Of a stretch of DNA of 64,000 nt, positions 43,129 to 52,764 are shown piece after piece. The stretch is from 2-02-FULL-55-14 sp964534125 (GTDB lineage Bacteria > Bacteroidota > Ignavibacteria > UBA10030), in NCBI GenBank assembly GCA_964534125.1, contig CAZHOJ010000001.1:372001-436000 (forward strand), in the 5' to 3' direction. Each line of letters opens with the position of its first letter. Positions within the stretch are counted from its first letter, which is position 1. Both the position numbers and the translations under genes were made by a program. The notes beneath the pieces are model-generated. The model did not search any database, was not told the DNA's origin, and was given only the letters and a program-made list of their open reading frames with translations.

Positions 43129-43986
43129 TCAGCTGCGCTCCCGCGTCTGCGCACGCGCACTATCAGGGCTGATGAAACCGGGAAGCCCTGTCTTCAACGA
43201 CTTCAGCACTGCCTCGACGGCCGGCCACTCCGGATCAGGCAGCCGGTGCAGAAAGAAACCGTGCTTCACACGGAATCTCAGTTCACTCCATCGGAATCGC
43301 ACCGACCGCTGCCACCATCCATTCTTCAGGACACTTTGACTCAGATCCGGATCAAGATCCTCGATGGCTCTCCAGCTTTCGTCCAAATCAGCGAACCACC
43401 GGAAGGGAGGGTGAAATCCCTGCTGAATGATGCGGTACGTGTGCTCAACATGATCAAGCGAATTCCGGAAGCCCTCATCCAGCAGACCAACGGATTCCAG
43501 GACATCGGACCGGTAGTAGGAGAATGCCCCGACCAGATGCCGGTTGAAACACACGACCGTTCCATCCTCGACCTTCAGCGTCTGGCGCGGATCCGGGGTC
43601 CCGTTCGGCCGTTTGTTCATTGGACCGTGATAGCCAAAATTGAAGTGTAGGATCCCTGTCGCGTTTGCGGCGCGGATGTACGCTTCGCAGATCCCAGGAT
43701 CGACGATCCTGACATCATCTTCGATGAGAAAGAGATGGCGGCAACCTGCCTCGAGCAGCGAACGCAGTGCGTCATTCTTGGATGCTGCGACTCCCTTCGG
43801 CCTGTGATGCTGGATCAGCCGCGAAACGCGAGAGGGATAGACCGTATCATCATAGGGTGTACCATCATTCACGATGACGAGCGTATCAACATCCGGGATA
43901 CTCCCGATGCACAGGCCGAAAAGCTCCGGCCTGTTGAAGGTGATGACGCCTACGCCGATGGTTTCTCCGCCACGCACGAGCTGCAT
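43129..43986 (-). CDS. GT2-like glycosyltransferase
   Basis: 285 aa from the ATG at 43986, seven bases after the preceding gene; an ATG at 44025 would overlap it. Contains GVGVITFNRPELFGLCIGS, LVIVNDGTPYDD, ASKNDALRSLLEAG, FLIEDDVRIVDP, and a later FNRHLVGAFSYYRSDVLESV. The EDD motif replaces the canonical DxD. The C-terminal part (DLDESWRAIEDLDPDLSQS) is less conserved. Donor and acceptor unknown. Confidence 0.82.
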   Translation of the reverse strand: MQLVRGGETIGVGVITFNRPELFGLCIGSIPDVDTLVIVNDGTPYDDTVYPSRVSRLIQHHRPKGVAASKNDALRSLLEAGCRHLFLIEDDVRIVDPGICEAYIRAANATGILHFNFGYHGPMNKRPNGTPDPRQTLKVEDGTVVCFNRHLVGAFSYYRSDVLESVGLLDEGFRNSLDHVEHTYRIIQQGFHPPFRWFADLDESWRAIEDLDPDLSQSVLKNGWWQRSVRFRWSELRFRVKHGFFLHRLPDPEWPAVEAVLKSLKTGLPGFISPDSARAQTRERS

Positions 43987-43993
43987 ACTGTGG

Positions 43994-44797
43994 TCAGGCC
44001 CTGACGCGAAAGCGTCGGAGCACATCCAGGAACGCTAGTTTTGCCAGTCTCATGCGAAGCTGACGGTCCGTGAGATAACCATACCTGTGACGAATGCGAT
44101 AGTATTCCCTCAGATTGTCCGATCCGCCGATGGACGATGCTCCACCCTGCTGATAGTTCGCCAGCACCTCTTCGATGAGAAAGAATGGAACTCCCGAATG
44201 ATGGAACCGAAGCATCAGCTCATAGTCTGCCGCCAATCTGTACTGAAGGTCGAATACTCCGTGCGCCCCATAGATCGCTTTGGATACAAAGTACGCAGGG
44301 TGGCCTACGACGTCCTGAAAAAGGAAGTCCGGCGTTACGGCCTTCAGTGTCTCAATCTGCCCCTGATGATGTACCCTCAGAATGCCATAGTGCACGCCTT
44401 CCCCGTGGCTCCGATATGATCGAACCACGTGCTCAATAGCGCGGGGCTCATACCAGTCATCTGCGTTCAGGATCCCGATCAGACTTCCCGTTGCATGCTT
44501 GATCCCCTTATTCATAGCATCGTATATGCCGGCATCGGGTCCGGAACTCCATATGAGCCGCCCTTTGAACGTTTTTTCGTACGACCGGATGACTTTGACC
44601 GTCCCGTCTGTGGAACTGCCATCGATGATGATATATTGGAGACGACGGTACGTCTGTCGAAGCACCGATTCCATAGCCACAGGGAGGGTCGCCTCCGCGT
44701 TCCGGCACACGGTGATGATACTTACGAGGGGCGATCCTGACATGGATTCACGCGCCTTCACCTTTGGCTTCAGCGTCGACCCTCTGCCGCGCCTCAT
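43994..44797 (-). CDS. GT2 glycosyltransferase (WcaA/PGL-type)
   Basis: 267 aa. The ATG at 44797 overlaps the previous stop (ATGA); an internal ATG at 44743 is the alternative and gives a more usual start. Motifs PLVSIITVCRNAEATLPVAM, YIIIDGSSTDGTVKVI, SSGPDAGIYDAMNKGIKHAT, ILNADDWYEPRAI and LAADYELMLRFHHSGVPF are those of the colanic-acid/WcaE-like GT2 group. Acts at the cytoplasmic face. Confidence 0.9.
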   Translation of the reverse strand: MRRGRGSTLKPKVKARESMSGSPLVSIITVCRNAEATLPVAMESVLRQTYRRLQYIIIDGSSTDGTVKVIRSYEKTFKGRLIWSSGPDAGIYDAMNKGIKHATGSLIGILNADDWYEPRAIEHVVRSYRSHGEGVHYGILRVHHQGQIETLKAVTPDFLFQDVVGHPAYFVSKAIYGAHGVFDLQYRLAADYELMLRFHHSGVPFFLIEEVLANYQQGGASSIGGSDNLREYYRIRHRYGYLTDRQLRMRLAKLAFLDVLRRFRVRA

Positions 44798-45531
44798 CTC
44801 GGTCCCTCCGCCTGGGAGCGCAGGAAGACAGAGTCCTCCGAGAGAACTTCACCATTCCTGGGATCGACGATCCTCTCAATGCTCCCATGGTAGGTGAAGC
44901 CTCGTTCGAAGACATACCGATATACATCATCGAACAACGGTTGTCCATCGTACAATTCGACGAAGCTTGTTTCAAGCACCAGTACATCGACGAGCCGCAG
45001 GGTCTCCTCGGCACCCTGAAGTACCCTGAGCTCATACCCCTGCACGTCTGCCTTCAGCAATATCGGGGCCGACAATTCCAGGGACGGTGCGATCGAGTCA
45101 AGCTTCGTCACCTGCACCGGCTCATCCCCGGCCGGCCTTGCACCTGGGAATGCTTCCCGATGACGCGGAGCGAGCCGCAGCAGGGAGGAACTCGCAGCCG
45201 CTGATGTGCGGTGCATCGATCCTTCTGTGTCCGTCTCGCCGAGAGCAAATGGATGGATCGATATCGGCTCCAATGAGGGGGTACGCATCAAGAGTTCCGT
45301 ACGGCATGATGCGAGCGGCTCGAATGCATGGATGTGTGGTCCCGGCAGTATGGTCCTGATCATCGAAGAGAATTGACCCACATTCGCGCCAATATCGAGC
45401 ACGGTCCTGATCCCGCGCCGCCGAAGCCAGTCATAGCGGCCCCGCTCAAGGTCATGCCGGATGTCCGGATCCTTCCGGACTATGCGATATCCTGCCATGC
45501 CAAGGATGGCATTGATGCGCTGCCGTATCAT
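44794..45531 (-). CDS. FkbM-family methyltransferase
   Basis: 245 aa. SAM-binding motif VLDIGANVGQFSSMI, then HAFEPLASCRTELL, VTKLDSIAPSLELSAPILLK, DVQGYELRVLQGAEETL. These are the FkbM signatures. It probably O-methylates a sugar of the glycan made by this cluster. Overlaps both neighbours by four bases. Confidence 0.9.
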   Translation of the reverse strand: MIRQRINAILGMAGYRIVRKDPDIRHDLERGRYDWLRRRGIRTVLDIGANVGQFSSMIRTILPGPHIHAFEPLASCRTELLMRTPSLEPISIHPFALGETDTEGSMHRTSAAASSSLLRLAPRHREAFPGARPAGDEPVQVTKLDSIAPSLELSAPILLKADVQGYELRVLQGAEETLRLVDVLVLETSFVELYDGQPLFDDVYRYVFERGFTYHGSIERIVDPRNGEVLSEDSVFLRSQAEGPR

Positions 45532-47054
45532 GCGCGTGTCCCTCCCACGAGAAGCCGCTCCGCAAAGCGGGCAACTGCACTGTGGCTACCCAGGTACCGT
45601 TCAATGTCCTCAATGGTGATCATACGATAGACCCTCAGGAACATCACGGTCAGCGTCGCGTTCACAACGAAAAGGATGCCCACTCTCGACGCATCATTCA
45701 ATGGCACCTGAACAATGAAAAGGTTCGAGATGACGAGACTGAGGCCGAACCGGCCCAATCGGCCGGCATAGGACAGCGAGGAGATAGGCAAACTGCCTAA
45801 ATACTTCCATTGGTACCAAGCACAGAGAAAAGTAGAGCTGACCACCGCAGTGCAGAAGGCCGTGACCGCTCCAAAATATCCCATCATCGGCACAAGCAGG
45901 AAGAAGATGCCGACATTGACGACGACGTTCAGCGTTTGAAGGACCAGCGTCTTCTCCGGATGCCCCTTGATGGAAAGGAACTGGTAGAGCGGTACAAAGG
46001 TGAGTGTCACAAGGTATGTCGTGACGATCAAGATGGTCCCGATGACAACCTCAGGAAGATGGTTCCCGAGCCAGAGAGAGATCACTGACTCACTCGCAAA
46101 AATGACTCCGACCGTCAACGGAAGCACGATGAGCAGCAGTTTCTGCTGGACCTCCTCAATGACCCTTCTGATATCCTCGGTTCGCTCCTTGGAGGCAAGG
46201 AGTGGCATCACCGGATACAACATGCGTTCCATGATGCTCCATACCGCCCCCTTCACCCGGAGCGCGATATCAAAGAACCCTACTTCTGCAACGCCGATGA
46301 ACCGCCCGATGAGGATCTTCGTTGCCGGCTCATAGAAGTAGAACATGATGCTGCTTGCATAAATGCTACGACCATAGCGAAGGTGCTTGCGGGCGACTGG
46401 TATGAACTGCGCACCCAGGTCCCAGGGCCTCATGGGTCCCCATTCCATTCTGGCAAGGATCGAAAGAGAGATGAATGCGACCGCCTGCGCTCCTAACATG
46501 ATCCAGCCGATGGTGGCCAGATCCGGAGCGACGATGAGCGCGATGAGAACGGACACTTTGCTGAGAGCACCCGTGACCAGCTGAACTCCGTTCGTGAGAT
46601 AGACCTTCTGCTGAGAATCGAGGATCGCGCTTGGCACCTGTCCGATGACGAGCAGGGCGCCCGCGCAGAGAATCGTGAAGTAGAAGAGCCTGACTGAGCC
46701 ATCATACACGTCCGGCTGAAGCTGGAGGAGGTGCAAAACCACCTGCTCCTCCATGACAATGAGCGCGCTCACAACCATCACGGATGCAGCTCCGATGATC
46801 AGGAACGTGACCCAGATATCATTATTCGATAGCTGGCGATCCTTCTGCTCGACCAGATATTTGATGAGCGATGTATTGAATCCAAAGTTTGTGAACGTTC
46901 CCAGATTTCCGATGGCCATAATGAGAGCATAGATACCGTAGGTCTCGATCCCGAGGCGACCGATGAATACAGGCACGAGGACGAGCATCAGCCCTGTATT
47001 CACGAGGATGTGAGCCACACCCGAAAGAGAATTCTTGATGGATTCTCGTCTCAT
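45528..47054 (-). CDS. Oligosaccharide flippase (MOP/Wzx family), main cluster copy
   Basis: 508 aa, about 12-14 membrane helices. N-terminal RRESIKNSLSGVAHILVNTG, then LGIETYGIYALIMAIGNLGT, a typical Wzx/PST entry; charged loops and a C-terminal helix bundle follow. Probably flips the completed lipid-linked repeat unit. It lies between the polymerase/ligase and the methyltransferase with four-base overlaps on both sides. Confidence 0.88.
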   Translation of the reverse strand: MRRESIKNSLSGVAHILVNTGLMLVLVPVFIGRLGIETYGIYALIMAIGNLGTFTNFGFNTSLIKYLVEQKDRQLSNNDIWVTFLIIGAASVMVVSALIVMEEQVVLHLLQLQPDVYDGSVRLFYFTILCAGALLVIGQVPSAILDSQQKVYLTNGVQLVTGALSKVSVLIALIVAPDLATIGWIMLGAQAVAFISLSILARMEWGPMRPWDLGAQFIPVARKHLRYGRSIYASSIMFYFYEPATKILIGRFIGVAEVGFFDIALRVKGAVWSIMERMLYPVMPLLASKERTEDIRRVIEEVQQKLLLIVLPLTVGVIFASESVISLWLGNHLPEVVIGTILIVTTYLVTLTFVPLYQFLSIKGHPEKTLVLQTLNVVVNVGIFFLLVPMMGYFGAVTAFCTAVVSSTFLCAWYQWKYLGSLPISSLSYAGRLGRFGLSLVISNLFIVQVPLNDASRVGILFVVNATLTVMFLRVYRMITIEDIERYLGSHSAVARFAERLLVGGTRA

Positions 47055-48454
47055 GTGACTGCGACACCTCTCTCTTGCGCATCGGCCTTTTCATTGCCGA
47101 TCATAGCGCCGAGAATCAGCCCAAACAGCACGATGAGAGGACCCCACAGCCATGCATCCGTAAAGGCCATCGAGACGATTCCATATGTCGTGGCGATTAA
47201 CGCCACAAGGCCGATGCGCAAACGTTCTGGATCACGGATCCGTTCGACCGAACGCAACGCCAGACGAACGATCGTAGCAATGAAGACGACATAGCCGACG
47301 AATCCGAAGATCCCCGTCTCAGCCAGCACCGCAAGATAGGTCTGGTGCGGAGTCAGGTTCTTGACATATTTCCGGTAGAGCAACGGATGAATGCTCGAAT
47401 ATTCCTGAGAGACAAACGGAAATGCATAGACCCCAACGCCCGTGACGGGGTGCGCCATGAACGCATTGTATGCTGTGCTCCAGATAAGTATCCGCGATAC
47501 CAGCGAATTCGAGACTGCTCCACCCTGCGAAACGGCCGGCCTGTCGCCTGACGTCTCCGCGATATCAGCGGCACGTTCCTGCACACCCGGATTGAGTCTG
47601 AGCGCAACACCAGCGCTGAGTCCGAGGAACATCGCACCGATGGTGATCAGCCGAACGACAGCGCCCCGTGACAATCCGGCCAGTTCAGGCCTCCTCAGAA
47701 GGAGGATGGCCAGCACCATCAGTGTGATCACAGCAGAAACCCACGGATTCCGAGTTTGTGTCAGCACAAGCGCCACAGCGGAGATACCGGTAACCAAAAC
47801 TGCGAGGTATCGTTGCCAGCCTCGTGCAAGGATAGCCAGAGTAGCTGCAACACACACCGCCAGTGCCGAATAATCGACGAACATGATCCCGGTGAACCCA
47901 TAGCTACGGCGTTGAAGAACGACCGCTTCGAGAATGACTTCGAGGGAATTGAGCACAGCAAAAAAGAGAAAGAGGACCACCAGCCCGAAAAGATGATCCT
48001 TGCGTCGGAAGAACATGATCGACCCATACAAGAGGACAAGGAAGGCCGCGACATTCAGCATCCTGTAGGCGCTGAAAAATGGCACAGCCGTGACCAGCAA
48101 CGACGGAATGATGCAGAGCCCGTAGAAGAGGATCGACCGAGTCAGCGGCGTTGAGATGTCCCATGTCTGGACATTTCTGAATCGCCAGAAGACCGAGAGG
48201 AACACCGGAAAGGACACCCATACGGAGAGAGAAAACCAGGAGATAGGAGCATCGATGAACAGCGACGCCACAAGGACCACGAATGCAAACTCGAGACTCG
48301 CGACCATCAGGAGCGTGGCAGCAATGGCTGGCACGAGAGCATAGACCTTCGGCGCCGGGCCAAATACAACGACCGTTGTCAGAAACAACAACGTGAGAAT
48401 GATCGTCAGCACCACGGCACGGTACACCTCATCTCGCCGGGGACCGATTTCCAT
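47051..48454 (-). CDS. O-antigen ligase/polymerase family membrane protein (Wzy_C)
   Basis: 467 aa from the ATG at 48454 (MEIGPRRDEVYRAV), 17 bases after the Wzz gene; the frame is open upstream only because it overlaps that gene. About ten to twelve helices. The Wzy_C region is clear: NPWVSAVITLMVLAILL, a long periplasmic loop with TGVGVYAFPFVSQEYSSIHP and LTPHQTYLAVLAETGIFGFV. Either polymerises repeat units or ligates the glycan to an acceptor; these cannot be told apart by eye. Confidence 0.87.
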   Translation of the reverse strand: MEIGPRRDEVYRAVVLTIILTLLFLTTVVVFGPAPKVYALVPAIAATLLMVASLEFAFVVLVASLFIDAPISWFSLSVWVSFPVFLSVFWRFRNVQTWDISTPLTRSILFYGLCIIPSLLVTAVPFFSAYRMLNVAAFLVLLYGSIMFFRRKDHLFGLVVLFLFFAVLNSLEVILEAVVLQRRSYGFTGIMFVDYSALAVCVAATLAILARGWQRYLAVLVTGISAVALVLTQTRNPWVSAVITLMVLAILLLRRPELAGLSRGAVVRLITIGAMFLGLSAGVALRLNPGVQERAADIAETSGDRPAVSQGGAVSNSLVSRILIWSTAYNAFMAHPVTGVGVYAFPFVSQEYSSIHPLLYRKYVKNLTPHQTYLAVLAETGIFGFVGYVVFIATIVRLALRSVERIRDPERLRIGLVALIATTYGIVSMAFTDAWLWGPLIVLFGLILGAMIGNEKADAQERGVAVT

Positions 48455-48471
48455 CGTCCGCACTGACACCG

Positions 48472-49647
48472 TTACGCTCCTCGGCGGAAGCGAAATGACC
48501 AGCTGCGAAGTTCTGCAAACAGATGCTGCACGTTCGGATCCGAAAGTTGGAGCGCCCGTTCCCGCACATACAGTACGAAGAAGACGACGATGCATATGGA
48601 GAACGCCGACAGCAACGACAGGAGAACCCTTGGTGGCCATGCGCGTTTCTGTGGCGGGACGGCATAGTCGATGACCTGCAGGATTGGGTAATCCTTCTTC
48701 TCTTCTATTTTCGCTTGTTCGTACAGTGGGATGATGAACTCGAGTACGAGATGGTTGATCTCAATCTCCCGGTACCAGCGCAGGAACTGCACAGCCGTTC
48801 TCGGCAGCTTCTCAAGTCCGATGAGCGGCCCCCCGGGACTGCCCGTCGCACGGAGTTCAGCCAGCTTCTTCCGGTATGCCTGGACCTGGTCCCGAATCTC
48901 GCGGACCTGCGGTGACTCGCGATCGAACTGTTGTTCCAGAATGGCCATTTGCAGCTCCCGTGCCGCCAGTTCCGATTCCATGGTCGTGTGAACTGACAGG
49001 ATCTCCTCAACCTGTTCCTTCGCCGCGAGCATACCTGTGCGCTCCTGGAACGCCCTCATCGAATCCTCAGCGACCTTCAGCTGCTCACGGATCTCTCCAA
49101 CCCGGTTCTCGAGGAAGATGCGATTCTCGCGCGAACGGCCGATCTTCAGCGAGATGATCATATCGTTCATCTCGCGGACCAAGAAGTTCGTCATGTCAGC
49201 CGCCTGGTGCCGGGAGAATCCGCGGGCTGATATAAGGTAGGCGGATTCGTCAGTCTCCTGTGTCGTGATCCTATTCCTGAGGGTCTTCAGCGCCTCGTCC
49301 ATATACCCGAACTCCGTCGTATCAATATCGTAGGCTTCCAGGAGATCGAACCTATGGATGACCTTTTCCAGGAGAGTCCGACTCTCCAGAATGATCGTGT
49401 ACATGTCCGTCTCGGAGCTCAGCGCACCACCACCCGAACCGAGGCCGAGCGGCAGTCCCTTCATTCCACGGAGGATTGAGCTGAGGCCCGACATGTCATC
49501 CTCGGCTCGCGGAATGATCACTGCCGTGGCTTCGAACTCCTCCTCAACAAGAAAATAGATCCCGACATAGGTCAGGACCAACGCCCCCAGGAAGACGATA
49601 GTCAAGAGTTCCTTCCGCTGAACAAGAAACGCTAGGCATTTCATCAT
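48472..49647 (-). CDS. Wzz-like chain-length determinant / polysaccharide co-polymerase
   Basis: 391 aa from the ATG at 49647, four bases after the upstream stop; 104 open codons further upstream overlap the export gene and are not protein-like. N-terminal helix (LLTIVFLGALVLTYVGIYFL), a large periplasmic part with a long coiled coil (about 170-300, IREQLKVAEDSMRAFQERTG), a Pro-rich PPQKRAWPP and a second helix (VLLSLLSAFSICIVVFFVLY). This is the PCP/Wzz layout. No tyrosine-kinase domain is attached. Confidence 0.9.
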   Translation of the reverse strand: MMKCLAFLVQRKELLTIVFLGALVLTYVGIYFLVEEEFEATAVIIPRAEDDMSGLSSILRGMKGLPLGLGSGGGALSSETDMYTIILESRTLLEKVIHRFDLLEAYDIDTTEFGYMDEALKTLRNRITTQETDESAYLISARGFSRHQAADMTNFLVREMNDMIISLKIGRSRENRIFLENRVGEIREQLKVAEDSMRAFQERTGMLAAKEQVEEILSVHTTMESELAARELQMAILEQQFDRESPQVREIRDQVQAYRKKLAELRATGSPGGPLIGLEKLPRTAVQFLRWYREIEINHLVLEFIIPLYEQAKIEEKKDYPILQVIDYAVPPQKRAWPPRVLLSLLSAFSICIVVFFVLYVRERALQLSDPNVQHLFAELRSWSFRFRRGA

Positions 49648-49651
49648 GCAC

Positions 49652-51277
49652 CTATTTGGCGAGCTGGATGATGACGAGAGCGAGCGTGGCGATCGAGCTG
49701 AGAATGCTTGCGATCTGGCCATATGCCATGGCCTCGATCGCAAAGGTCTGCTCGACCTCCTTCGGTACCCAGATTGCATCTCCCTCTTCCACGACCGTGT
49801 CGTCTGGATCGAGCCACTGACGTGACGCATATTTGATGACCACTGCATCCCCTGTCCGTGCCCTCGCCGTGTACCCGCCCGCCATTCCGACATAGTCTCC
49901 GAATGAATGGCCCGCGATGAAGGTCTGGTGCCCGGGGGCTGCGACCTGTCCAAAGACATAGACTGTTCCCGTATGACGTGGCACCGCTATGCGGTCACCC
50001 GCTTCGAGGAACGGATCATCGATGGTCCCGGGTGACTCCAGAACACGGCGAAAATCGACGTTCACCCGCTCACCCAAAAGCCGTAGCATACCCTCCTGCC
50101 GAACATAGGACGTATCATCCACAGACTTGTTGCCACGCTGCGCCAACAGGAGGTCCTCACCGTAAATTGATGGTGACTGCCGCATGCGATGGAGCGTCGC
50201 ACCATGGAGCATGGCCTGCTCTGTCGTGCCACCAGCCATCTGAAGAACGTCAGAGAGCCTCGTTGAACCTTTCACGAGCGGGAACGTACCAGGCATATGC
50301 ACCTCACCGCTCACCGCTACCATGTCAGCCTGCCGAAGCGAACGTTCATACGGGATCCATAGCCTGTCACCAGACTCAAGACTGATCATTGTATCTGCGG
50401 AGGCGAGATCGATCTTCTGCGGCTGCTGACCCGGCCGCGCGAGAATGACGCTGTCAATCCTGGCGAAAGATCTGACCCCACGGCCGAACCTGACAAGATC
50501 GCAGACCCTGTCACCCGTTACATACTCGAACCTACCCGGGAGCCAGACGGCACCACCGATGGCTATAGAAGGGACATTCTCGTCGAGGACCTGTGCCACG
50601 ATCTCATCTCCCTCCGAAATATGAGGATTCCAGCGTGAATCCCCTGTGGCATAGAACATATCCAGATCGACCCTCTGCTGCGTTCCGTTGACCCGCTTCA
50701 GCAGGATGGAGCGCCGGGCGATGGTCACAGGCTCGGGATCGCGTATCGCTTCTTTTGGCAAAGATGGAAGTTCGGACCGAACGACGAGCGGATTTGCCAC
50801 GACGGTCGAGACCCTGTCGGACGCCGTGGCTTCAAACATCTTCGGAAACAACGCATTACCGGCCGTGCGAACCAGGACACGGCGGGCTCCGATCAGGATC
50901 ACAGAGGCCTCCCGGCGAATGCGCCGTGCATTTGTCTGGACTTCCTCGACCGCCTTCGCCAGCGTCTTTCCTCCCACAGAAATCCGACCGACGCTCGGAA
51001 CGAGCAGATAGCCATCCGCGCCCACGGTCAACGGCATGTTCAACGGCGGAACGGTCTCGATCTGTACTGAAAATCTGTCTCCACCCCCGACTATATACCA
51101 TTCAGGATCGACCGGCGCGTCCAGCGGATATTGGTCGCCGGTGATCTGCTGTGGAAGGGTGATATCCTGCTTGTCCAGTAGCTGACTCGGCAACATACCC
51201 TTGTCCTGACCGGACACTGACACGGTCAACGCCGCAGCCACAGAGAACAACAGCAGAAGCCGCTTGTGAGTCTTCAT
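49652..51277 (-). CDS. Polysaccharide export outer-membrane protein with SLBB domains (Wza-like)
   Basis: 541 aa from the ATG at 51277, where a signal peptide begins (MKTHKRLLLLFSVAAALTVS, VSGQ). The poly-export domain follows (PEWYIVGGGDRFSVQI, LTVGADGYLLVPSVGRISVG), then three or four SLBB-like repeats (SGEVHMPGTFPLVKGSTRLS, DVLQMAGG; FGQVAAPGHQTFIAGHSFGD, YVGMAGGYT), and a C-terminal helix. No lipobox Cys is seen. It would form the export channel for the polymer. Confidence 0.92.
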   Translation of the reverse strand: MKTHKRLLLLFSVAAALTVSVSGQDKGMLPSQLLDKQDITLPQQITGDQYPLDAPVDPEWYIVGGGDRFSVQIETVPPLNMPLTVGADGYLLVPSVGRISVGGKTLAKAVEEVQTNARRIRREASVILIGARRVLVRTAGNALFPKMFEATASDRVSTVVANPLVVRSELPSLPKEAIRDPEPVTIARRSILLKRVNGTQQRVDLDMFYATGDSRWNPHISEGDEIVAQVLDENVPSIAIGGAVWLPGRFEYVTGDRVCDLVRFGRGVRSFARIDSVILARPGQQPQKIDLASADTMISLESGDRLWIPYERSLRQADMVAVSGEVHMPGTFPLVKGSTRLSDVLQMAGGTTEQAMLHGATLHRMRQSPSIYGEDLLLAQRGNKSVDDTSYVRQEGMLRLLGERVNVDFRRVLESPGTIDDPFLEAGDRIAVPRHTGTVYVFGQVAAPGHQTFIAGHSFGDYVGMAGGYTARARTGDAVVIKYASRQWLDPDDTVVEEGDAIWVPKEVEQTFAIEAMAYGQIASILSSIATLALVIIQLAK

Positions 51278-51314
51278 AGCATATGTCCTTTGGTGTCTCA
51301 TCCCTACTGGTGCA

Positions 51315-52412
51315 TTATGTCGATCCAGCAATGATCCGTGAGATCCGCTCAGCCGCTTTGCCGTCCCACATTTCCGGAATGCGTCCCTCTCTTCCCCTCC
51401 CCGCCAGGATACCTTCAACATGCGGGACTGCCTTCCCGATGTCCGCCCCGCTCAGGATGTTCGTCCCGATCTCAACAGTGACGGGTCGCTCGGTATTGTC
51501 CCGAAGCGTGACACAAGGGATAGCGAGGAATGTCGTCTCCTCCTGTATGCCTCCCGAATCGGTCAGCACCAGCGCAGCCTTGCCCATCAGGTGCAGAAAA
51601 TCCAAATACCCGAGCGGTTCAGTCACGCGGAATCCCCTGAGACCCGTCAGTCTGTCCATCAGCCCGAATTCGGTCAGCATCTTCCGGGTACGTGGATGGA
51701 CTGGGAAGACAACATCGACCCGGTCTGCGAACTTCTCGAAGAACCCGACAATGTCTGCAAGCGATTCTCTCGTGTCCACATTGCTCGGCCGATGGAGGGT
51801 CACCAGCATGAACGGACGCTCCCCGAGATTCAGGGATGCCATGATGGACGATCGCCCCGCCTTCTCGCGGAAATGCACCAGCGAATCGATCATCGTGTTC
51901 CCGACGAGATGGACCTTCTTCTCGTCCACTCCCTCCTTCCGGAGATTGTCGACGCCACTCTGCTCGGTCACGAAAAGAAGGTCGGACAAGGAGTCCGTGA
52001 CGATCCTGTTGATCTCCTCAGGCATGGTCCGGTCGCCACTCCGCAAGCCGGCCTCTACATGAATGACCGGAATGTGCATTTTAGCTGCGACAACGCTGCA
52101 TGCCAGCGTGGAATTCACATCCCCCACGACCAACACATGGTCGGGCGACTGCTGTTCGAGGACCTTCTCGAATTCCACCATCACCTTCGCGGTCTGCTGG
52201 GCATGACTCCCGGAACCTACCCCCAGATAGACATCCGGGACCGGAAGCTCCAGGTCGTCGAAAAAAACCTTAGACATCTTCTCGTCGTAATGCTGCCCGG
52301 TGTGCACGATGACCGAACGCAGGCCGCTCCCCGTCCGGGAAAATGCCCGGTGAAGAGGGGCAACCTTCATGAAGTTTGGACGAGCGCCGACAACGCTCAG
52401 GATCGTCTTCAA
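51315..52412 (-). CDS. wecB: UDP-N-acetylglucosamine 2-epimerase (non-hydrolysing), copy 2
   Basis: 365 aa from a TTG at 52412, which gives the family-typical start (M)KTILSVVGARPNFMKVAPLH. Another TTG at 52481 would add 23 residues lying over a hairpin. Motifs VLVVGDVNSTLACSVVAAKM, VIHVEAGLRSGDRTMPEEIN, VTLHRPSNVD, VVFPVHPRTRKM and LVLTDSGGIQEETTFL are intact. First gene of the long polysaccharide train. It differs clearly from the copy at 39040-40131. Confidence 0.93.
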   Translation of the reverse strand: MKTILSVVGARPNFMKVAPLHRAFSRTGSGLRSVIVHTGQHYDEKMSKVFFDDLELPVPDVYLGVGSGSHAQQTAKVMVEFEKVLEQQSPDHVLVVGDVNSTLACSVVAAKMHIPVIHVEAGLRSGDRTMPEEINRIVTDSLSDLLFVTEQSGVDNLRKEGVDEKKVHLVGNTMIDSLVHFREKAGRSSIMASLNLGERPFMLVTLHRPSNVDTRESLADIVGFFEKFADRVDVVFPVHPRTRKMLTEFGLMDRLTGLRGFRVTEPLGYLDFLHLMGKAALVLTDSGGIQEETTFLAIPCVTLRDNTERPVTVEIGTNILSGADIGKAVPHVEGILAGRGREGRIPEMWDGKAAERISRIIAGST

Positions 52413-52764
52413 ATGCGTCTCAGATGTTGGTTGGGTGGATGAACTCACCGCTGCGGTGAGTCGGAGAAACGGACCGTTCAAGACGGCTGAAGAGAGGTAT
52501 CAAGCGGCGGGAAATGACCTATTTCGGTTCCTGAATAAGTAAAAACCTACGAAAAACGGCGGGAAATGTCAATTGAGGAAATATTGGAACCGCCAGGGGC
52601 AGGGAGCATGGAGAAATGCAGCAGATACACGTCAATTAATACATGGTCAAATACCGACCTGAATCAAGCACAACGCCGCAACTTCCCACTTCATGACGTC
52701 TTGCTTCCCGCTTCTCACTCGCTCCTCCCTCCACCTAACCCCATGCCCTCGGCTGCTCAGCAGG
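52413..52764 (-). other. Leader and promoter region of the polysaccharide train
   Basis: 352 bases. It contains a hairpin CTCACCG (52444-52450) / CGGTGAG (52454-52460), a 12-base direct repeat CGGCGGGAAATG at 52505-52516 and 52557-52568, and a promoter candidate at 52542-52572 on the minus strand. The part from 52570 to 52764 holds no other feature I can name; argS ends here in the same orientation. Confidence 0.55.
52542..52572 (-). promoter_or_regulatory. Candidate promoter of the polysaccharide train
   Basis: On the minus strand TTGACA (52572-52567), 17 bases, then TAGGTTTT (52549-52542). The second box is a poor TATAAT but close to the Bacteroidota-type TAnnTTTG element. The -35 box overlaps one copy of the CGGCGGGAAATG direct repeat, a plausible operator. 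Confidence 0.4.

Noticed and set aside
51420..52442. Plus-strand open frame of 340 codons
   Set aside because: Antisense to the second wecB.
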